Shown: positions 25,209-34,523 of the stretch, one piece after another | Layout: every line of letters starts with the position of its first letter | Numbering within the stretch: position 1 is the stretch's first letter | NCBI GenBank assembly: GCA_023450745.1 | Contig: JAEXGR010000016.1 | Location: 1 to 64,000, forward strand | DNA length: 64,000 nucleotides | Direction of reading: 5' to 3' | Source: Synergistota bacterium | GTDB taxonomy: Bacteria; Synergistota; Synergistia; Synergistales; Synergistaceae | Notes under the pieces: generated by a model | Told to the model about the DNA's origin: nothing | Seen by the model: the letters and a program-made list of their open reading frames with translations, nothing else | The model's database searches: none | Translations under genes and position numbers: made by a program

Positions 25209-26126
25209 TTGCTGAAATATGTTTTGAAACGAATTATCTCCGCGATTATCACTATTTGGTTCGTTATCACGATTACATTTTTGATCATGCATAACCTGCC
25301 GGGAAGTCCCTTCACCAGCGCCAGAGGCCTGCCAGACGAGACGCGCGCGGCGCTCGAGGCAAAATACGGCCTTGACAAGCCGCTTCCCGTACAGTACGCC
25401 ACCTATCTGCTGAATTTCATCAAGGGCGACTTTGGCGTCTCTTACCACAAAAGAGGAGTAACGACGCGCGCGATCATTGAGAGCGGCTTTCCTTACTCGG
25501 CGAAAATTGGGATGCTCTCGGTCGCTCTCATCCTCTCCTTTGGCATATTTTTTGGCGTCTACGCCTCCATCCGGCAAAATATGCTCTCCGACAGGGTATC
25601 GATGCTGCTCGCGACGCTTGGGACGACGATTCCCAGCTTTGTCGTCGCCACCTTATATCTCTACGTTTTCAATAAAAAACTGGGGCTCGTGCCCTCGTAC
25701 GGGGCGGAAAGTTTCAGCGATTACATCGGCCCCGCCTTTGCGGTGGGAGCTTTTTCGATCGCGTTTATCACAAGGCTTACGCGCACGTCGATGCTTGAGG
25801 TCCTGCAGCAGGACTATATCCGCACGGCAAAGGCAAAAGGCTTGACAAACTTTGTCGTGATGACCCGCCATGCCCTGCGCAACGCTCTAATTCCGGTGGT
25901 CACTTACATGGGGCCCTGCGTGGCGAGCATTGTCACCGGCTCTTTCGTTGTTGAAAAGGTCTTCGGCATTCCGGGAATCGGATGCCTCTTCACCACCAGC
26001 ATCCTGAACCGAGACTATTCGCTGATACTTGGAGTCACCGTGTTCTACGGGGTATTGCTTGTCCTGATGGTTCTCCTTGTCGATATCCTTTACGTATTCA
26101 TCGATCCCAGGATCAAATTCGACTGA
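25209..26126 (+). CDS. Oligopeptide/dipeptide ABC transporter permease (OppB/DppB)
   Basis: This 305-residue inner-membrane permease is one half of the channel of a peptide importer. It begins at TTG with AAAGGATG upstream. The N-terminus LKYVLKRIISAIITIWFVITITFLIMHNLPG is the characteristic first helix of OppB/DppB, and the EAA loop that contacts the ATPases is in the region DYIRTAKAKGL...RHALRNALIPVVT. It is the first gene of a five-gene operon. Peptide or nickel specificity is set by the binding protein encoded at 29564-31246. Confidence 0.93.
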   Translation: MLKYVLKRIISAIITIWFVITITFLIMHNLPGSPFTSARGLPDETRAALEAKYGLDKPLPVQYATYLLNFIKGDFGVSYHKRGVTTRAIIESGFPYSAKIGMLSVALILSFGIFFGVYASIRQNMLSDRVSMLLATLGTTIPSFVVATLYLYVFNKKLGLVPSYGAESFSDYIGPAFAVGAFSIAFITRLTRTSMLEVLQQDYIRTAKAKGLTNFVVMTRHALRNALIPVVTYMGPCVASIVTGSFVVEKVFGIPGIGCLFTTSILNRDYSLILGVTVFYGVLLVLMVLLVDILYVFIDPRIKFD

Positions 26127-26146
26127 TAAAGGGAGGGGCGCGTTAC

Positions 26147-27430
26147 ATGCAGAATTTAGAGAAACGGCTTGACCTTGACGACGCGGCGCTGTGGGAAGAG
26201 ACGGAACATGATTTTACAAAATCAGAAGATATAAAACGTAAGAGCCTCACTTTTTATCAGGACGTCTGGAGAAGATTCAGCCATAACAGAACCGCGACGG
26301 TCTCGCTGGTATTTATCGCCATCCTGACGATGACGGCGATATTTCTCCCCTATTTTTGGAAGTATACATATTCAGACCAGAATCTTGATTATTCGAATAT
26401 CCCGTGCCGGCTTGCCCTCTACAAGATACCCGGCGGCGACACGCTGTTCTATATCACAAGCAATTACAACGTTCTCCAGGTCGCCAAAGACGGGGCGCTG
26501 GGAAAAATGGCGGAAATTGTCAGCAACAACTCCATCGCGCGCAAAAAGAGCTTCGCGCTTGACGGCAGAGAGATCATGATCGATTACAGCCAGTATTTTG
26601 CCGCGAAGAAGAGGCTTTACACGTTAAGAAGAGCCGCCAAACGCGGGGAAAATGTCAACCTTCCCGCCGAGGAACGAAATTTTGAAAATATGAAAAGATA
26701 TATCGTGACGATAGACGGCAAAGAGGCGGAGCCTGTCGTCAATGTCTGGAATAAGAATTACATCTTGGGCAATGACGCGCTCGGCAGGGATCTTTTTATC
26801 AGGATAATCTACGGCGCGCGCATTTCTTTAGCCGTCGGTTTTGCCACCGCCTTCGTCTGTTTTATCATCGGCGTGCTGTTTGGGGGAATATCAGGTTATT
26901 ACGGCGGAAAGGTCGACGAGGCGATGATGAGGGTGGTAGATATCATAAACACGATTCCCACCTTGCTCTATGTCATCCTGCTGCGGGTGCTCTTCGATAA
27001 TGGCGGCCTCTTTACAATCATCCTGACGATCGGGCTCACCTACTGGGTCGGCATGGCCAGGCTCGTGCGCGGAGAAGTGCTGTCTTTGAAGAAGCAGGAA
27101 TTTGTTTTGGCGGCAAAATCTCTGGGAGCGCCGACAAGGCACATTCTGCTGCGCCATTTGCTGCCCAATATAATGGGGCCGGTCATGGTCACAATAACGA
27201 TGATGATCCCCAACGCGATCTTTACCGAAGCGTTTCTGAGCTTCGTCGGCCTCGGAGTATCGGCGCCGATCGCCTCATGGGGCACGCTGTGCAACGACGC
27301 GCTGGAGGGGCTTTACACTTTTCCGCAGCAGCTGCTTTTCCCCGCGGCGGCGATATCTCTCACAATACTGACATTCAACCTGCTGGGTGACGGACTGCGC
27401 GACGCGCTGGACCCGAAGCAGAGAAAGTAG
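26147..27430 (+). CDS. Oligopeptide ABC transporter permease (OppC) with enlarged extracytoplasmic insert
   Basis: This 427-residue permease starts at the ATG after GGGAGGGG; the longer upstream frame overlaps oppB and is not supported. Usual OppC proteins have about 300 residues. Here about 120 extra residues (roughly 70-200) lie between the first helix and the NYILGNDALGRDLFIRIIYGAR motif. They contain YKIPGGDTLFYITSNYN and GREIMIDYSQYF and would face outside. The EAA loop is in EFVLAAKSLGAPTRHILLRHLLPN. Such inserts occur in some anaerobes and may contact the binding protein. Confidence 0.9.
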   Translation: MQNLEKRLDLDDAALWEETEHDFTKSEDIKRKSLTFYQDVWRRFSHNRTATVSLVFIAILTMTAIFLPYFWKYTYSDQNLDYSNIPCRLALYKIPGGDTLFYITSNYNVLQVAKDGALGKMAEIVSNNSIARKKSFALDGREIMIDYSQYFAAKKRLYTLRRAAKRGENVNLPAEERNFENMKRYIVTIDGKEAEPVVNVWNKNYILGNDALGRDLFIRIIYGARISLAVGFATAFVCFIIGVLFGGISGYYGGKVDEAMMRVVDIINTIPTLLYVILLRVLFDNGGLFTIILTIGLTYWVGMARLVRGEVLSLKKQEFVLAAKSLGAPTRHILLRHLLPNIMGPVMVTITMMIPNAIFTEAFLSFVGLGVSAPIASWGTLCNDALEGLYTFPQQLLFPAAAISLTILTFNLLGDGLRDALDPKQRK

Positions 27431-27438
27431 GAGATAAG

Positions 27439-28476
27439 ATGACGGAAAATAATCGTATCCTTGAAATACGCGATCTGCACACCTCCTTTTTCACGCACCT
27501 CGGCGAGGTAAAGGCGATACGGGGCATAGACATCCACGTTGACAGAGGAGAGACTCTCGGCATCGTCGGCGAGTCCGGAAGCGGAAAAAGCGTCACGTCG
27601 CTTTCCGTGATGCGGCTGCTTCTGCACCCGGGAAAGGTCGTAGGGGGAGAGATCCTGTTCAAAGGCGAGGATCTCCTGAAAAAAACGGAACGGGAGATGG
27701 CGAAGATCCGCGGCAATAACATCGCGATGATCTTCCAGGACCCGATGACCTCCCTAAACCCGGTGTTAAAAATTGGCTTTCAGATTGAAGAGGCCCTGCT
27801 GCAGCATCAGCGCCTCACTAAAAAAGAGGCCTCGGAAAAGGCCGTCGAAATGCTGAAAATGGTCGGCATTCCGGATGCGGCAAAGCGCGCGGCCTGTTAT
27901 CCGCACGAATTTTCGGGAGGGATGCGCCAGCGTGTGATGATCGCGATGGCGCTGTCGTGCCGGCCGGAGCTCCTGATCGCGGACGAGCCGACAACGGCGC
28001 TTGACGTCACAATACAGGCGCAGATCATCAGGCTTATCAAAGAGCTTGGCGAGAACACCGGCACTTCGACGATACTGATAACGCACGACCTCGGCGTCGT
28101 CGCGGATATCTGCACGCGCATCGACGTCATGTACGCCGGACTGGTGATGGAAGAGGGAAAGACTGACGATATCTTCTTCCACCCCGCGCACCCCTATACG
28201 ATGGGGCTGCTGAAATCGATACCGAACGTCGCCACCGGCGTGCGCCGCCGTCTGGTGCCGATACAGGGGACGCCTCCAGACCTTCTGCATCCGCCGCAGG
28301 GATGTCCCTTCTCTTCAAGATGCGGTTTCAGCATGAATATCTGCGAGAAGCACCTGCCAGGGTACTACCAGGTCGGCGAGGGGCACCGAGTCGCCTGCTG
28401 GCTGTTGGATGAACACGCGCCCCGCCGCGGCGAATATGATGCAATGAAAGGAGGCGTCGGTTCTATTGAACGATAA
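27439..28476 (+). CDS. Oligopeptide ABC transporter ATPase (OppD)
   Basis: This 345-residue ATPase energises peptide import. It has Walker A GESGSGKS near residue 44, the Q-loop FQDPMTSLNP, ABC signature FSGGMRQRV near 160, Walker B LLIADEPTTALD and the switch His in ITHDLGVVAD. The C-terminal oligopeptide-transporter extension contains the Fe-S-type cysteines CPFSSRCGFSMNICEKHLPGYYQV. It overlaps oppF by 11 bases. Confidence 0.94.
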   Translation: MTENNRILEIRDLHTSFFTHLGEVKAIRGIDIHVDRGETLGIVGESGSGKSVTSLSVMRLLLHPGKVVGGEILFKGEDLLKKTEREMAKIRGNNIAMIFQDPMTSLNPVLKIGFQIEEALLQHQRLTKKEASEKAVEMLKMVGIPDAAKRAACYPHEFSGGMRQRVMIAMALSCRPELLIADEPTTALDVTIQAQIIRLIKELGENTGTSTILITHDLGVVADICTRIDVMYAGLVMEEGKTDDIFFHPAHPYTMGLLKSIPNVATGVRRRLVPIQGTPPDLLHPPQGCPFSSRCGFSMNICEKHLPGYYQVGEGHRVACWLLDEHAPRRGEYDAMKGGVGSIER

Positions 28477-29434
28477 TATCCTTCTTGACGTCCGGAATCT
28501 CAAGAAATATTTCTATAAGGACTCCGGGCTGATCTCTAAAAAGGTGCAGGAGATAAAAGCGGTCGACAACATCAGCTTTTACATCAAAAAGGGCGAGACT
28601 TTAGGACTCGTCGGGGAATCCGGCTGCGGCAAAACGACGGTGGGGCGCACCATTCTGCGCCTGTACGAGCCCACCGCGGGCGAGATCTTTTATAATGGGT
28701 CCGACGTGGCAAACCTCTCGGCGAAGTCATTCATGCCATACCGCAAAAAGATACAGATGATCTTTCAAGACCCTTACGCTTCGCTTGACCCGCGGATGAC
28801 GGTGGCCGATATTATTGGCGAGCCTCTCGACATTCACCGCCTTGCCGCCGGCAAGGAACGCCAGGAACGGATATTTGAGCTGCTCAAAAAGGTGGGGCTC
28901 CACAAGAGCCACGCAAACAGGTACCCGCACGAGTTTTCCGGCGGCCAGCGCCAGCGCATAGGGATCGCGCGGGCTCTTTCCGTAATGCCTGAATTTATAA
29001 TCTGCGACGAACCGATATCGGCGCTCGACGTTTCCGTGCAGGCGCAGATAGTAAATATGCTGGAAGATCTGCAAGACGAGATCGGGCTTACCTATCTTTT
29101 TATCGCGCACGACCTTTCAATGGTACGCCACATCTCAAACCGCGTGGGAGTCATGTACCTCGGGAGCCTGATGGAGGTAACGACGTCGGACGAGCTCTAC
29201 AACAACCCCCAGCATCCGTATACGATCGCGCTGCTGTCGTCGATTCCCATTCCCAATCCGCGCGCGGAGAGGAAGAATATCATTCTTGAAGGCGACGTCC
29301 CCAGCCCGCTGAACCCGCCCTCGGGATGCAAATTCCGCACGCGCTGCCAGTACGCGAAAAAGATTTGTTCCGAGATGACTCCCGAATTGAAAAATTTAGG
29401 CTCCGAGCACTATGTGGCCTGTCATCTCTTTTAG
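28466..29434 (+). CDS. Oligopeptide ABC transporter ATPase (OppF)
   Basis: This 322-residue partner ATPase begins at a TTG inside the end of oppD, with AAAGGAGG upstream. It has Walker A GESGCGKTT near residue 53, signature FSGGQRQRIGI near 158, Walker B FIICDEPISALD and switch His in IAHDLSMV. The C-terminal extension ends with GCKFRTRCQYAKKICSEMTPEL, again with the conserved cysteines of this group. Together with OppD it forms the heterodimeric motor. Confidence 0.94.
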   Translation: MNDNILLDVRNLKKYFYKDSGLISKKVQEIKAVDNISFYIKKGETLGLVGESGCGKTTVGRTILRLYEPTAGEIFYNGSDVANLSAKSFMPYRKKIQMIFQDPYASLDPRMTVADIIGEPLDIHRLAAGKERQERIFELLKKVGLHKSHANRYPHEFSGGQRQRIGIARALSVMPEFIICDEPISALDVSVQAQIVNMLEDLQDEIGLTYLFIAHDLSMVRHISNRVGVMYLGSLMEVTTSDELYNNPQHPYTIALLSSIPIPNPRAERKNIILEGDVPSPLNPPSGCKFRTRCQYAKKICSEMTPELKNLGSEHYVACHLF

Positions 29435-29563
29435 ATATTAACGAAATGGAAGCGGAAAGGAGAAATGCCGTGCAAAAGAGCTGAACAGACATACACGCGG
29501 TACGCTATCGAGTCACATGGTATGAAATAGGCATCGCCTAATTTAACCGAAAGGAGCATCATC

Positions 29564-31246
29564 ATGCAAACAAAAGGAATGTTCAGATTAATAGCAGCCA
29601 TCGCATTTACTGTCGCAGCCTTCTTTTCACTGGCGGCCGAATCGTATGCGGAGCCCAAAACCCTCGTATTCAACCACGGCAAAGAGATCAAGGCCTGGGA
29701 CCCTTCAATTGACGACTCCGGGGGAAGCTTCGTAATCGGCAATATCTTCGAAGGGCTCATGAAAGATACCAAAGAGGGCGCGCTGGCGCCGGGACAGGCG
29801 GAAAAATACACGGTATCGCCTGACGGCATGACCTACACTTTCCATCTGAAAAAAAATATCTTCTGGTCCGACGGCAAGCCCGTGACGGCCAAAGATTTTG
29901 AATACGCGTGGATCAGACTCATCGACCCGAAGGCCGGTTCCGAATATTCATATATGGGGACCTCCTATATAAAGAACGCCAAAGCCTTTTTCGACGGCAA
30001 AGTGACGGCGGACAAGGTCGGCATCAAAGCTCTCGACGACAAGACATTCCAGGTCACGCTTGAGGCGAAGGTGCCCTATTTCTTAAACCTCACCACATTC
30101 TTCTCGTTCATGCCGGTGAGAAAGGATATCGTAGAAAAGTACGGCGACGGATGGGAGAAAAACCCCCAAACGTGCGTTTCCAACGGGCCGTTCGTCCTCG
30201 AATCCTATAAAATCGGAGATAACCTCACGATAAAGAAGAACCCCAAGTATTACGGCAATAAGAATGTAAAGATAGACAAGGTCAAGATGGTATTCGTCTC
30301 CGACCAGACGACGGCCCTCAACGCCTTTAACGCGGGAGATATCCACGTTAACCCGGAAATCCCGCCGGCAGAGATTCCCCGGCTGATCGCGGAAGAGCCG
30401 AACCTTATTTTCACTCCGAGAATGCAGACTGCCTACATCATCTTCAACGTTGACAAGCCTCCGTTCAACGACGTGCGCGTCAGAAAGGCCTTTGCGCTCG
30501 CGCTCAACAGAAAGGCGATCTGCGAATCGGCGCTGCGGGGCGGCGAGACGCCGGCGACCGGCGTCGTTCCCCCGGTACTTTCGCTTTCGTCCGGCAAGAG
30601 CTTCAGAACCCTTGACAAAAACGGCAAACCCACCGTCGAATATGGCATCGATCCGAACGAGGCGCGGGTAAAAGAGGCGCGGGAATTGCTCGCTCAGGCC
30701 GGATATCCCAATGGAAAGGGATTTCCTAAAGTAACGTATACCTATGTAACGAGAGAGTCTCTCAAAAAGATGTCTGAGGCCATACAAGAGATGCTGAAAA
30801 ACAACCTCAACATCAAAGTAGAGTTGGACAACATGGAATGGCAGGTGCTCGTTGACAAGAGAAAGAGGGGAGATTTCGTCATCAGCGGCGGAAACTGGAC
30901 CGGCGACTACGCGGACCCGATGACATTCTTCGACGCCTATGCGGTTGACAGCAGCTGGAATGAATGCCAGTGGCGCTGGAAAAAATCAAAAGTGGCTCCC
31001 AACGACACCGTGGCGAACCCCGAACACAAAGCCTTTGAGCAGGAAATATTAATGGCCCAGAAGACCTCGGGCGAAACGCGCGACAAGCACCTGAAGAACG
31101 CGGAAAAGATCCTGATGGACGCGACGCCCGTCTCTCCGCTTTATTACGGCAATTTCTGCTACTTGGTCAATTTGGACAAGGTTCACAACGTCTGGATGAA
31201 CAAGGTCGGCGAATACAAATTCTGGGATGCTGAAATAACAGAATAA
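29564..31246 (+). CDS. Periplasmic oligopeptide-binding protein (OppA-like, SBP family 5)
   Basis: This 560-residue binding protein starts with an ordinary Sec signal peptide (cleavage after SYA near residue 29) and has no lipobox, so it is probably free in the periplasm, in keeping with a two-membrane cell. Family marks are GLMKDTKEGALAPGQAEKYTVSPDGMTYTFHLKKNIFWSDGKPVTAKDFEYAW (the SBP_bac_5 entry region, described here only by its order) and FNVDKPPFNDVRVRKAFALALNR near residue 290. It follows oppF by 129 bases with its own AAAGGAG. It determines what the operon imports; larger peptides are plausible. Confidence 0.92.
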   Translation: MQTKGMFRLIAAIAFTVAAFFSLAAESYAEPKTLVFNHGKEIKAWDPSIDDSGGSFVIGNIFEGLMKDTKEGALAPGQAEKYTVSPDGMTYTFHLKKNIFWSDGKPVTAKDFEYAWIRLIDPKAGSEYSYMGTSYIKNAKAFFDGKVTADKVGIKALDDKTFQVTLEAKVPYFLNLTTFFSFMPVRKDIVEKYGDGWEKNPQTCVSNGPFVLESYKIGDNLTIKKNPKYYGNKNVKIDKVKMVFVSDQTTALNAFNAGDIHVNPEIPPAEIPRLIAEEPNLIFTPRMQTAYIIFNVDKPPFNDVRVRKAFALALNRKAICESALRGGETPATGVVPPVLSLSSGKSFRTLDKNGKPTVEYGIDPNEARVKEARELLAQAGYPNGKGFPKVTYTYVTRESLKKMSEAIQEMLKNNLNIKVELDNMEWQVLVDKRKRGDFVISGGNWTGDYADPMTFFDAYAVDSSWNECQWRWKKSKVAPNDTVANPEHKAFEQEILMAQKTSGETRDKHLKNAEKILMDATPVSPLYYGNFCYLVNLDKVHNVWMNKVGEYKFWDAEITE

Positions 31247-31265
31247 GATTAGACCTCCGCACTGC

Positions 31266-31312
31266 TATAAAGTCCGCGCTTACTGAGACAGGCGCGGACT
31301 TTATATTTTTTG
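31266..31312 (+). terminator. Terminator of the peptide-transporter operon
   Basis: A perfect 14-bp stem (TATAAAGTCCGCGC with its complement at 31292-31305) is followed by TTTTTT. Confidence 0.9.
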
Positions 31313-31456
31313 CCTTCCGCGTTTAGATGGCGCGGACGCTGCCGGGCGGCTTTGCCTCATGACGAATCCGGCAGCCGTCCTGATCAGGTTAGGCAATTTC
31401 CCCTTGATATTAAAATTTGGACTTACAAAACATATGTCTTTTTTAGATATTCGCGC

Positions 31457-31521
31457 TTGACGATATTTATGGAACATGATATATTCAACTTGGCACGTTG
31501 GATGAACCTTTGGTTCTACCA
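31457..31521 (+). promoter_or_regulatory. Promoter and GntR operator of the saccharopine-dehydrogenase-like gene
   Basis: TTGACG (31457-31462), 17 bases, then TATATT (31480-31485), with ATATTTAT and ACATGATATATT shared with the opp promoter. The operator TGGTTCTACCA lies at 31511-31521, and GTATAC follows at 31531. The rest of the 359-base gap (31247-31605) holds the opp terminator and no ORF I can support. Confidence 0.7.
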
Positions 31522-31605
31522 TAAATTATGGTATACAGCGTGTCCATCGGATACTCAAATTTCTAATTACTTAACACTTAATTCAATTTAATAGGGGGAT
31601 TTACG

Positions 31606-32784
31606 ATGGCAGCAAAGAAAAAGGCACTTCAGATTGGCGCAGGCATGGTAGGCCGCTGCATAGTCCACGACATGATCAGCGATTTTGATTTCGTCGTGCT
31701 CGACATGAGCGAGGAGAACCTTGCCGAAACCAAACGCCTCTATCCAAGCGTCGAAACGGTGATCGGATCGGCGACAGACAAGGATCTCATTGAGAAACTG
31801 TCGGCTGACTGCGACATCATCACCGCCGCGATGCCCGGAACCGTAGGCTACAAGGTGACACAGATCGCCATGGAACTTGGCAGGAAGCTGGCGAACGTCT
31901 CCAGCATGCACGGCCGCGCCGATGCCCCCTTCCATGAGATCGGCCTCAAGACCGGCGGACTCGGCATCTCGATGATCGGCTTTGAACCCGGCATGAGCAA
32001 CTTCTTCGGCGGCCGCGGCTATTATAAGCTCGACAAGTGCGAAGAGATGTACGTCTACGTCGGCGGCGGCCTCCCCGTGAATCCGCGTCCTCCCTTCAAC
32101 TATTTCACCACCTGGTCAATCTCCGACAACCTCAACCAGTTCAATCAGCCGACGACCGTCGTCCGCGGCGGCAAAGAGATGGTCATTCCCGCCCTCAGCG
32201 AAGTGATGCACTTTGAAATCGAGGAGTTCAAAGACCTCGAATGCTTCACGAGCAACGGACTGGGCAGCCTCTTCCGCAGCTTCCACGACGTGCCCGAGAT
32301 GGCGGCCTACACCGTCCGCTGGCCCGGACTCGCGGCGCAGATGCGTCTCCTCAACGACCTGAATCTCTTCGACAAAGAAGAGAGGATGCTCGGCAAGGTG
32401 AAGCAGGTCCCGCGCGACATCCTGATAGACGTCTTCTCAAAGGCCTACCAGCGCCAGGAGGGCGAGGTAGATATGTCCGTCATGAAGATCGTCGTCAAGG
32501 GAATCAAGGACGGAGACCGGGTCACCTACACCTGGGAGATCGCCCAGAAGGAGATCCCCGAGACCGGCTACACCTCGATGGCCTGGACGACGGCCTGCAC
32601 CTGCGGCATCTTCGCCCGCGCGATGGTCGACAGCAAGCTGACCGGCAAGGGCATGCTCTCCGCCGAGCAGCTCGCGAAGGACGACGACTTCTATAACTGG
32701 GTCATGGCTGAGCAGGCGAAACGCGGCATTTTCTACAAAGAAAAGGTCGAAGTCGAAAAGAACGTCGCTCTCTGGGAAAAATAA
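31606..32784 (+). CDS. Saccharopine-dehydrogenase-family oxidoreductase
   Basis: This 392-residue protein has an N-terminal Rossmann fold (QIGAGMVGRCIVHDM, GxGxxG near residue 9, then Asp at the end of the second strand, which favours NAD) and the C-terminal saccharopine dehydrogenase domain (FEPGMSNFFGGR near 125; long substrate domain after). Relatives include saccharopine reductases and lysine 6-dehydrogenase, which act on alpha-amino acids with an imine intermediate. The size fits lysine-6-dehydrogenase-like enzymes. It is monocistronic, with a strong terminator, and its promoter carries the same GntR operator as the opp and glycyl-radical operons. Confidence 0.82.
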   Translation: MAAKKKALQIGAGMVGRCIVHDMISDFDFVVLDMSEENLAETKRLYPSVETVIGSATDKDLIEKLSADCDIITAAMPGTVGYKVTQIAMELGRKLANVSSMHGRADAPFHEIGLKTGGLGISMIGFEPGMSNFFGGRGYYKLDKCEEMYVYVGGGLPVNPRPPFNYFTTWSISDNLNQFNQPTTVVRGGKEMVIPALSEVMHFEIEEFKDLECFTSNGLGSLFRSFHDVPEMAAYTVRWPGLAAQMRLLNDLNLFDKEERMLGKVKQVPRDILIDVFSKAYQRQEGEVDMSVMKIVVKGIKDGDRVTYTWEIAQKEIPETGYTSMAWTTACTCGIFARAMVDSKLTGKGMLSAEQLAKDDDFYNWVMAEQAKRGIFYKEKVEVEKNVALWEK

Positions 32785-32794
32785 CCGTTAATAA

Positions 32795-32828
32795 AAACAG
32801 GCAGGAAGCAGCCACTTCCTGCCTGTTT
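32795..32828 (+). terminator. Terminator of the saccharopine-dehydrogenase-like gene
   Basis: A perfect 14-bp stem (AAACAGGCAGGAAG with CTTCCTGCCTGTTT, loop CAGCCA). Confidence 0.85.
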
Positions 32829-32949
32829 ATGCAGCACCCGGCAAACAAAGGCCGGCGCGGCGATGAATATAAGCGTTTTACTGTCTTTAAGTATCTACGT
32901 TTAATAATAACACCTATTTATTGATTATACAATTTTGGGAGGCTCCACT

Positions 32950-34452
32950 ATGGAGGCAACAGTAGCAAAACAAGTAGAAGCAGCACTCGAATATATCGCC
33001 TGGACCGTATTATGGAACAAATATTTTGCGGTCATGTTCCTTCTTTTGGGACTCTATCTCACCATCGGCACCGGTTTTTTCCAGTTCCGCCGTTTTGGAG
33101 ACATCTTTTACAACACGCTCGGCGGCCTTTTCCGCAAAAAAGACCCCAACGCGCCTCTTAGCAAGGTTTCTTCGTTCGGCGCTTTCGCGACGGCGCTGGG
33201 CGGCACGGTCGGCAACGGCAACATCGCCGGCGTCGCAAGCGCAATCGCCATCGGCGGCCCGGGAGCCCTCTTCTGGATGTGGATGGCGGCTCTTGTCGGC
33301 ATGGTCACCAAGATGAGCGAAATCGTCCTCGCCCAGCAGTACAAACAGCGCTACGAGGACGGCAGCTCTTACGGAAGCGCCGCCTTCTATATACAGAAGG
33401 CCCTCATCGAAGGCAAGGGCTGGAAGTGGTGCAAAATCCTCTCCGGGCTCTTTACCGTGACGATGATCGGCTCCTTCTACTTCGCTCCCGGACCCTACAC
33501 AATCGTCGAAGCGCTCCAGAGCGCCTTTAAACTTTCGGGAACGGTAGCCATCATCTGCGCCATCGCCTACACGGGGCTCTGCTACATCATCGTCCTGGGC
33601 GGTATCCCGCGCATCGTCAAGTTTGCGGAGAGAGCGGTCCCGACGATGGTTCTCTGCTACCTCACCGCGGGAATCTTCATTATTTTGAAGGACATTCCCA
33701 CCACGGTCAGCGCGGTCAAATCGATATTCTACTATGCTTTCCAGCCCTACGCGGCGGTCGGCGGCTTTGCCGGCGTCACGGTGATGAAGGTCGTGCAGGT
33801 CGGCGTCGCCAGAAGCGTTTACAGCAATGAGGCCGGCTGGGGCAGCTCGCCGATCATCCACGCCGCGGTCGACGTCGACCATCCCGGCCGCCAGGGACTC
33901 TGGGGCGCGATGGAGGTCTTTATGGACACGATGGTCGTCTGCACGATCACAGGACTGATGGTCATCATCACGGGCGCGTGGCAGACTGGACGCGGCGGCG
34001 CCGGCTCCGTCGGCGAGGCTCTGGGGATGGTCTTCGGCGGCTATGCGCCGCACATGCTGGCCTTCTTCATGATCATCTTCTCGCTGACGACGACCACCGG
34101 CTGGTTCTCCTATCTGGAATCGCTTATCGTCTACTGCGTGCAGAACAAAACGCATGAAGAACGCATGAAATACGTAAAGTGGGTGCGTTATACCGGCCCG
34201 ATGGTCCCGCTCTGCGTCTCGATGTTCTTCTTCTACCACGGCACGGTCCCTTCGGTGGTCTGGATGATGCTCGACATTCAGTCAGCGCTGCCGGTATATG
34301 TCAACGTTATCGCCCTGACGCTGCTTTCGCCGGTGATCTTCAAGCTGGTCAGGGAATTTGAGAACAAGTTCCTCGACCCCGAGAAGGCCGCGAGAAAAGC
34401 GTTGGCGCTCAACAAAACCCAAAAACGTTCCGGCGAAAAACCGGCGGAATAA
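32950..34452 (+). CDS. Alanine/glycine:cation symporter (AGCS family)
   Basis: This 500-residue sodium- or proton-coupled amino-acid importer starts at the ATG 7 bases after GGGAGG. The family marks are GTGFFQFRRFGDIFYNT near residue 40, GGTVGNGNIAGVASAIAIGGPGALFWMWMAAL near 85, described here by its conserved GNGNI core, and NEAGWGSSPIIHAA near 295 with the substrate-binding Asn. About eleven membrane helices are visible. It probably takes up alanine, glycine or D-alanine. A hairpin rich in purines follows. Confidence 0.93.
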   Translation: MEATVAKQVEAALEYIAWTVLWNKYFAVMFLLLGLYLTIGTGFFQFRRFGDIFYNTLGGLFRKKDPNAPLSKVSSFGAFATALGGTVGNGNIAGVASAIAIGGPGALFWMWMAALVGMVTKMSEIVLAQQYKQRYEDGSSYGSAAFYIQKALIEGKGWKWCKILSGLFTVTMIGSFYFAPGPYTIVEALQSAFKLSGTVAIICAIAYTGLCYIIVLGGIPRIVKFAERAVPTMVLCYLTAGIFIILKDIPTTVSAVKSIFYYAFQPYAAVGGFAGVTVMKVVQVGVARSVYSNEAGWGSSPIIHAAVDVDHPGRQGLWGAMEVFMDTMVVCTITGLMVIITGAWQTGRGGAGSVGEALGMVFGGYAPHMLAFFMIIFSLTTTTGWFSYLESLIVYCVQNKTHEERMKYVKWVRYTGPMVPLCVSMFFFYHGTVPSVVWMMLDIQSALPVYVNVIALTLLSPVIFKLVREFENKFLDPEKAARKALALNKTQKRSGEKPAE

Positions 34453-34472
34453 CAAAAAGTAATCTGGCGGAG

Positions 34473-34501
34473 ATGGGAGGAGGAGCGCCTCCTCCCATTT
34501 A
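34473..34501 (+). terminator. Terminator after the AGCS symporter gene
   Basis: A perfect 11-bp stem (ATGGGAGGAGG with CCTCCTCCCAT, loop AGCG) is followed by TTT. Its left arm contains Shine-Dalgarno-like sequence, but no start codon follows, so a terminator is the simpler reading. Confidence 0.65.
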
Positions 34502-34523
34502 AGCTTAAGTAAGGAGAATGACA

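Noticed and set aside
25982..26146. A longer oppC start within oppB
   Set aside because: The extra 55 codons overlap oppB in another frame and look unnatural; the ATG at 26147 has GGGAGGGG in place.
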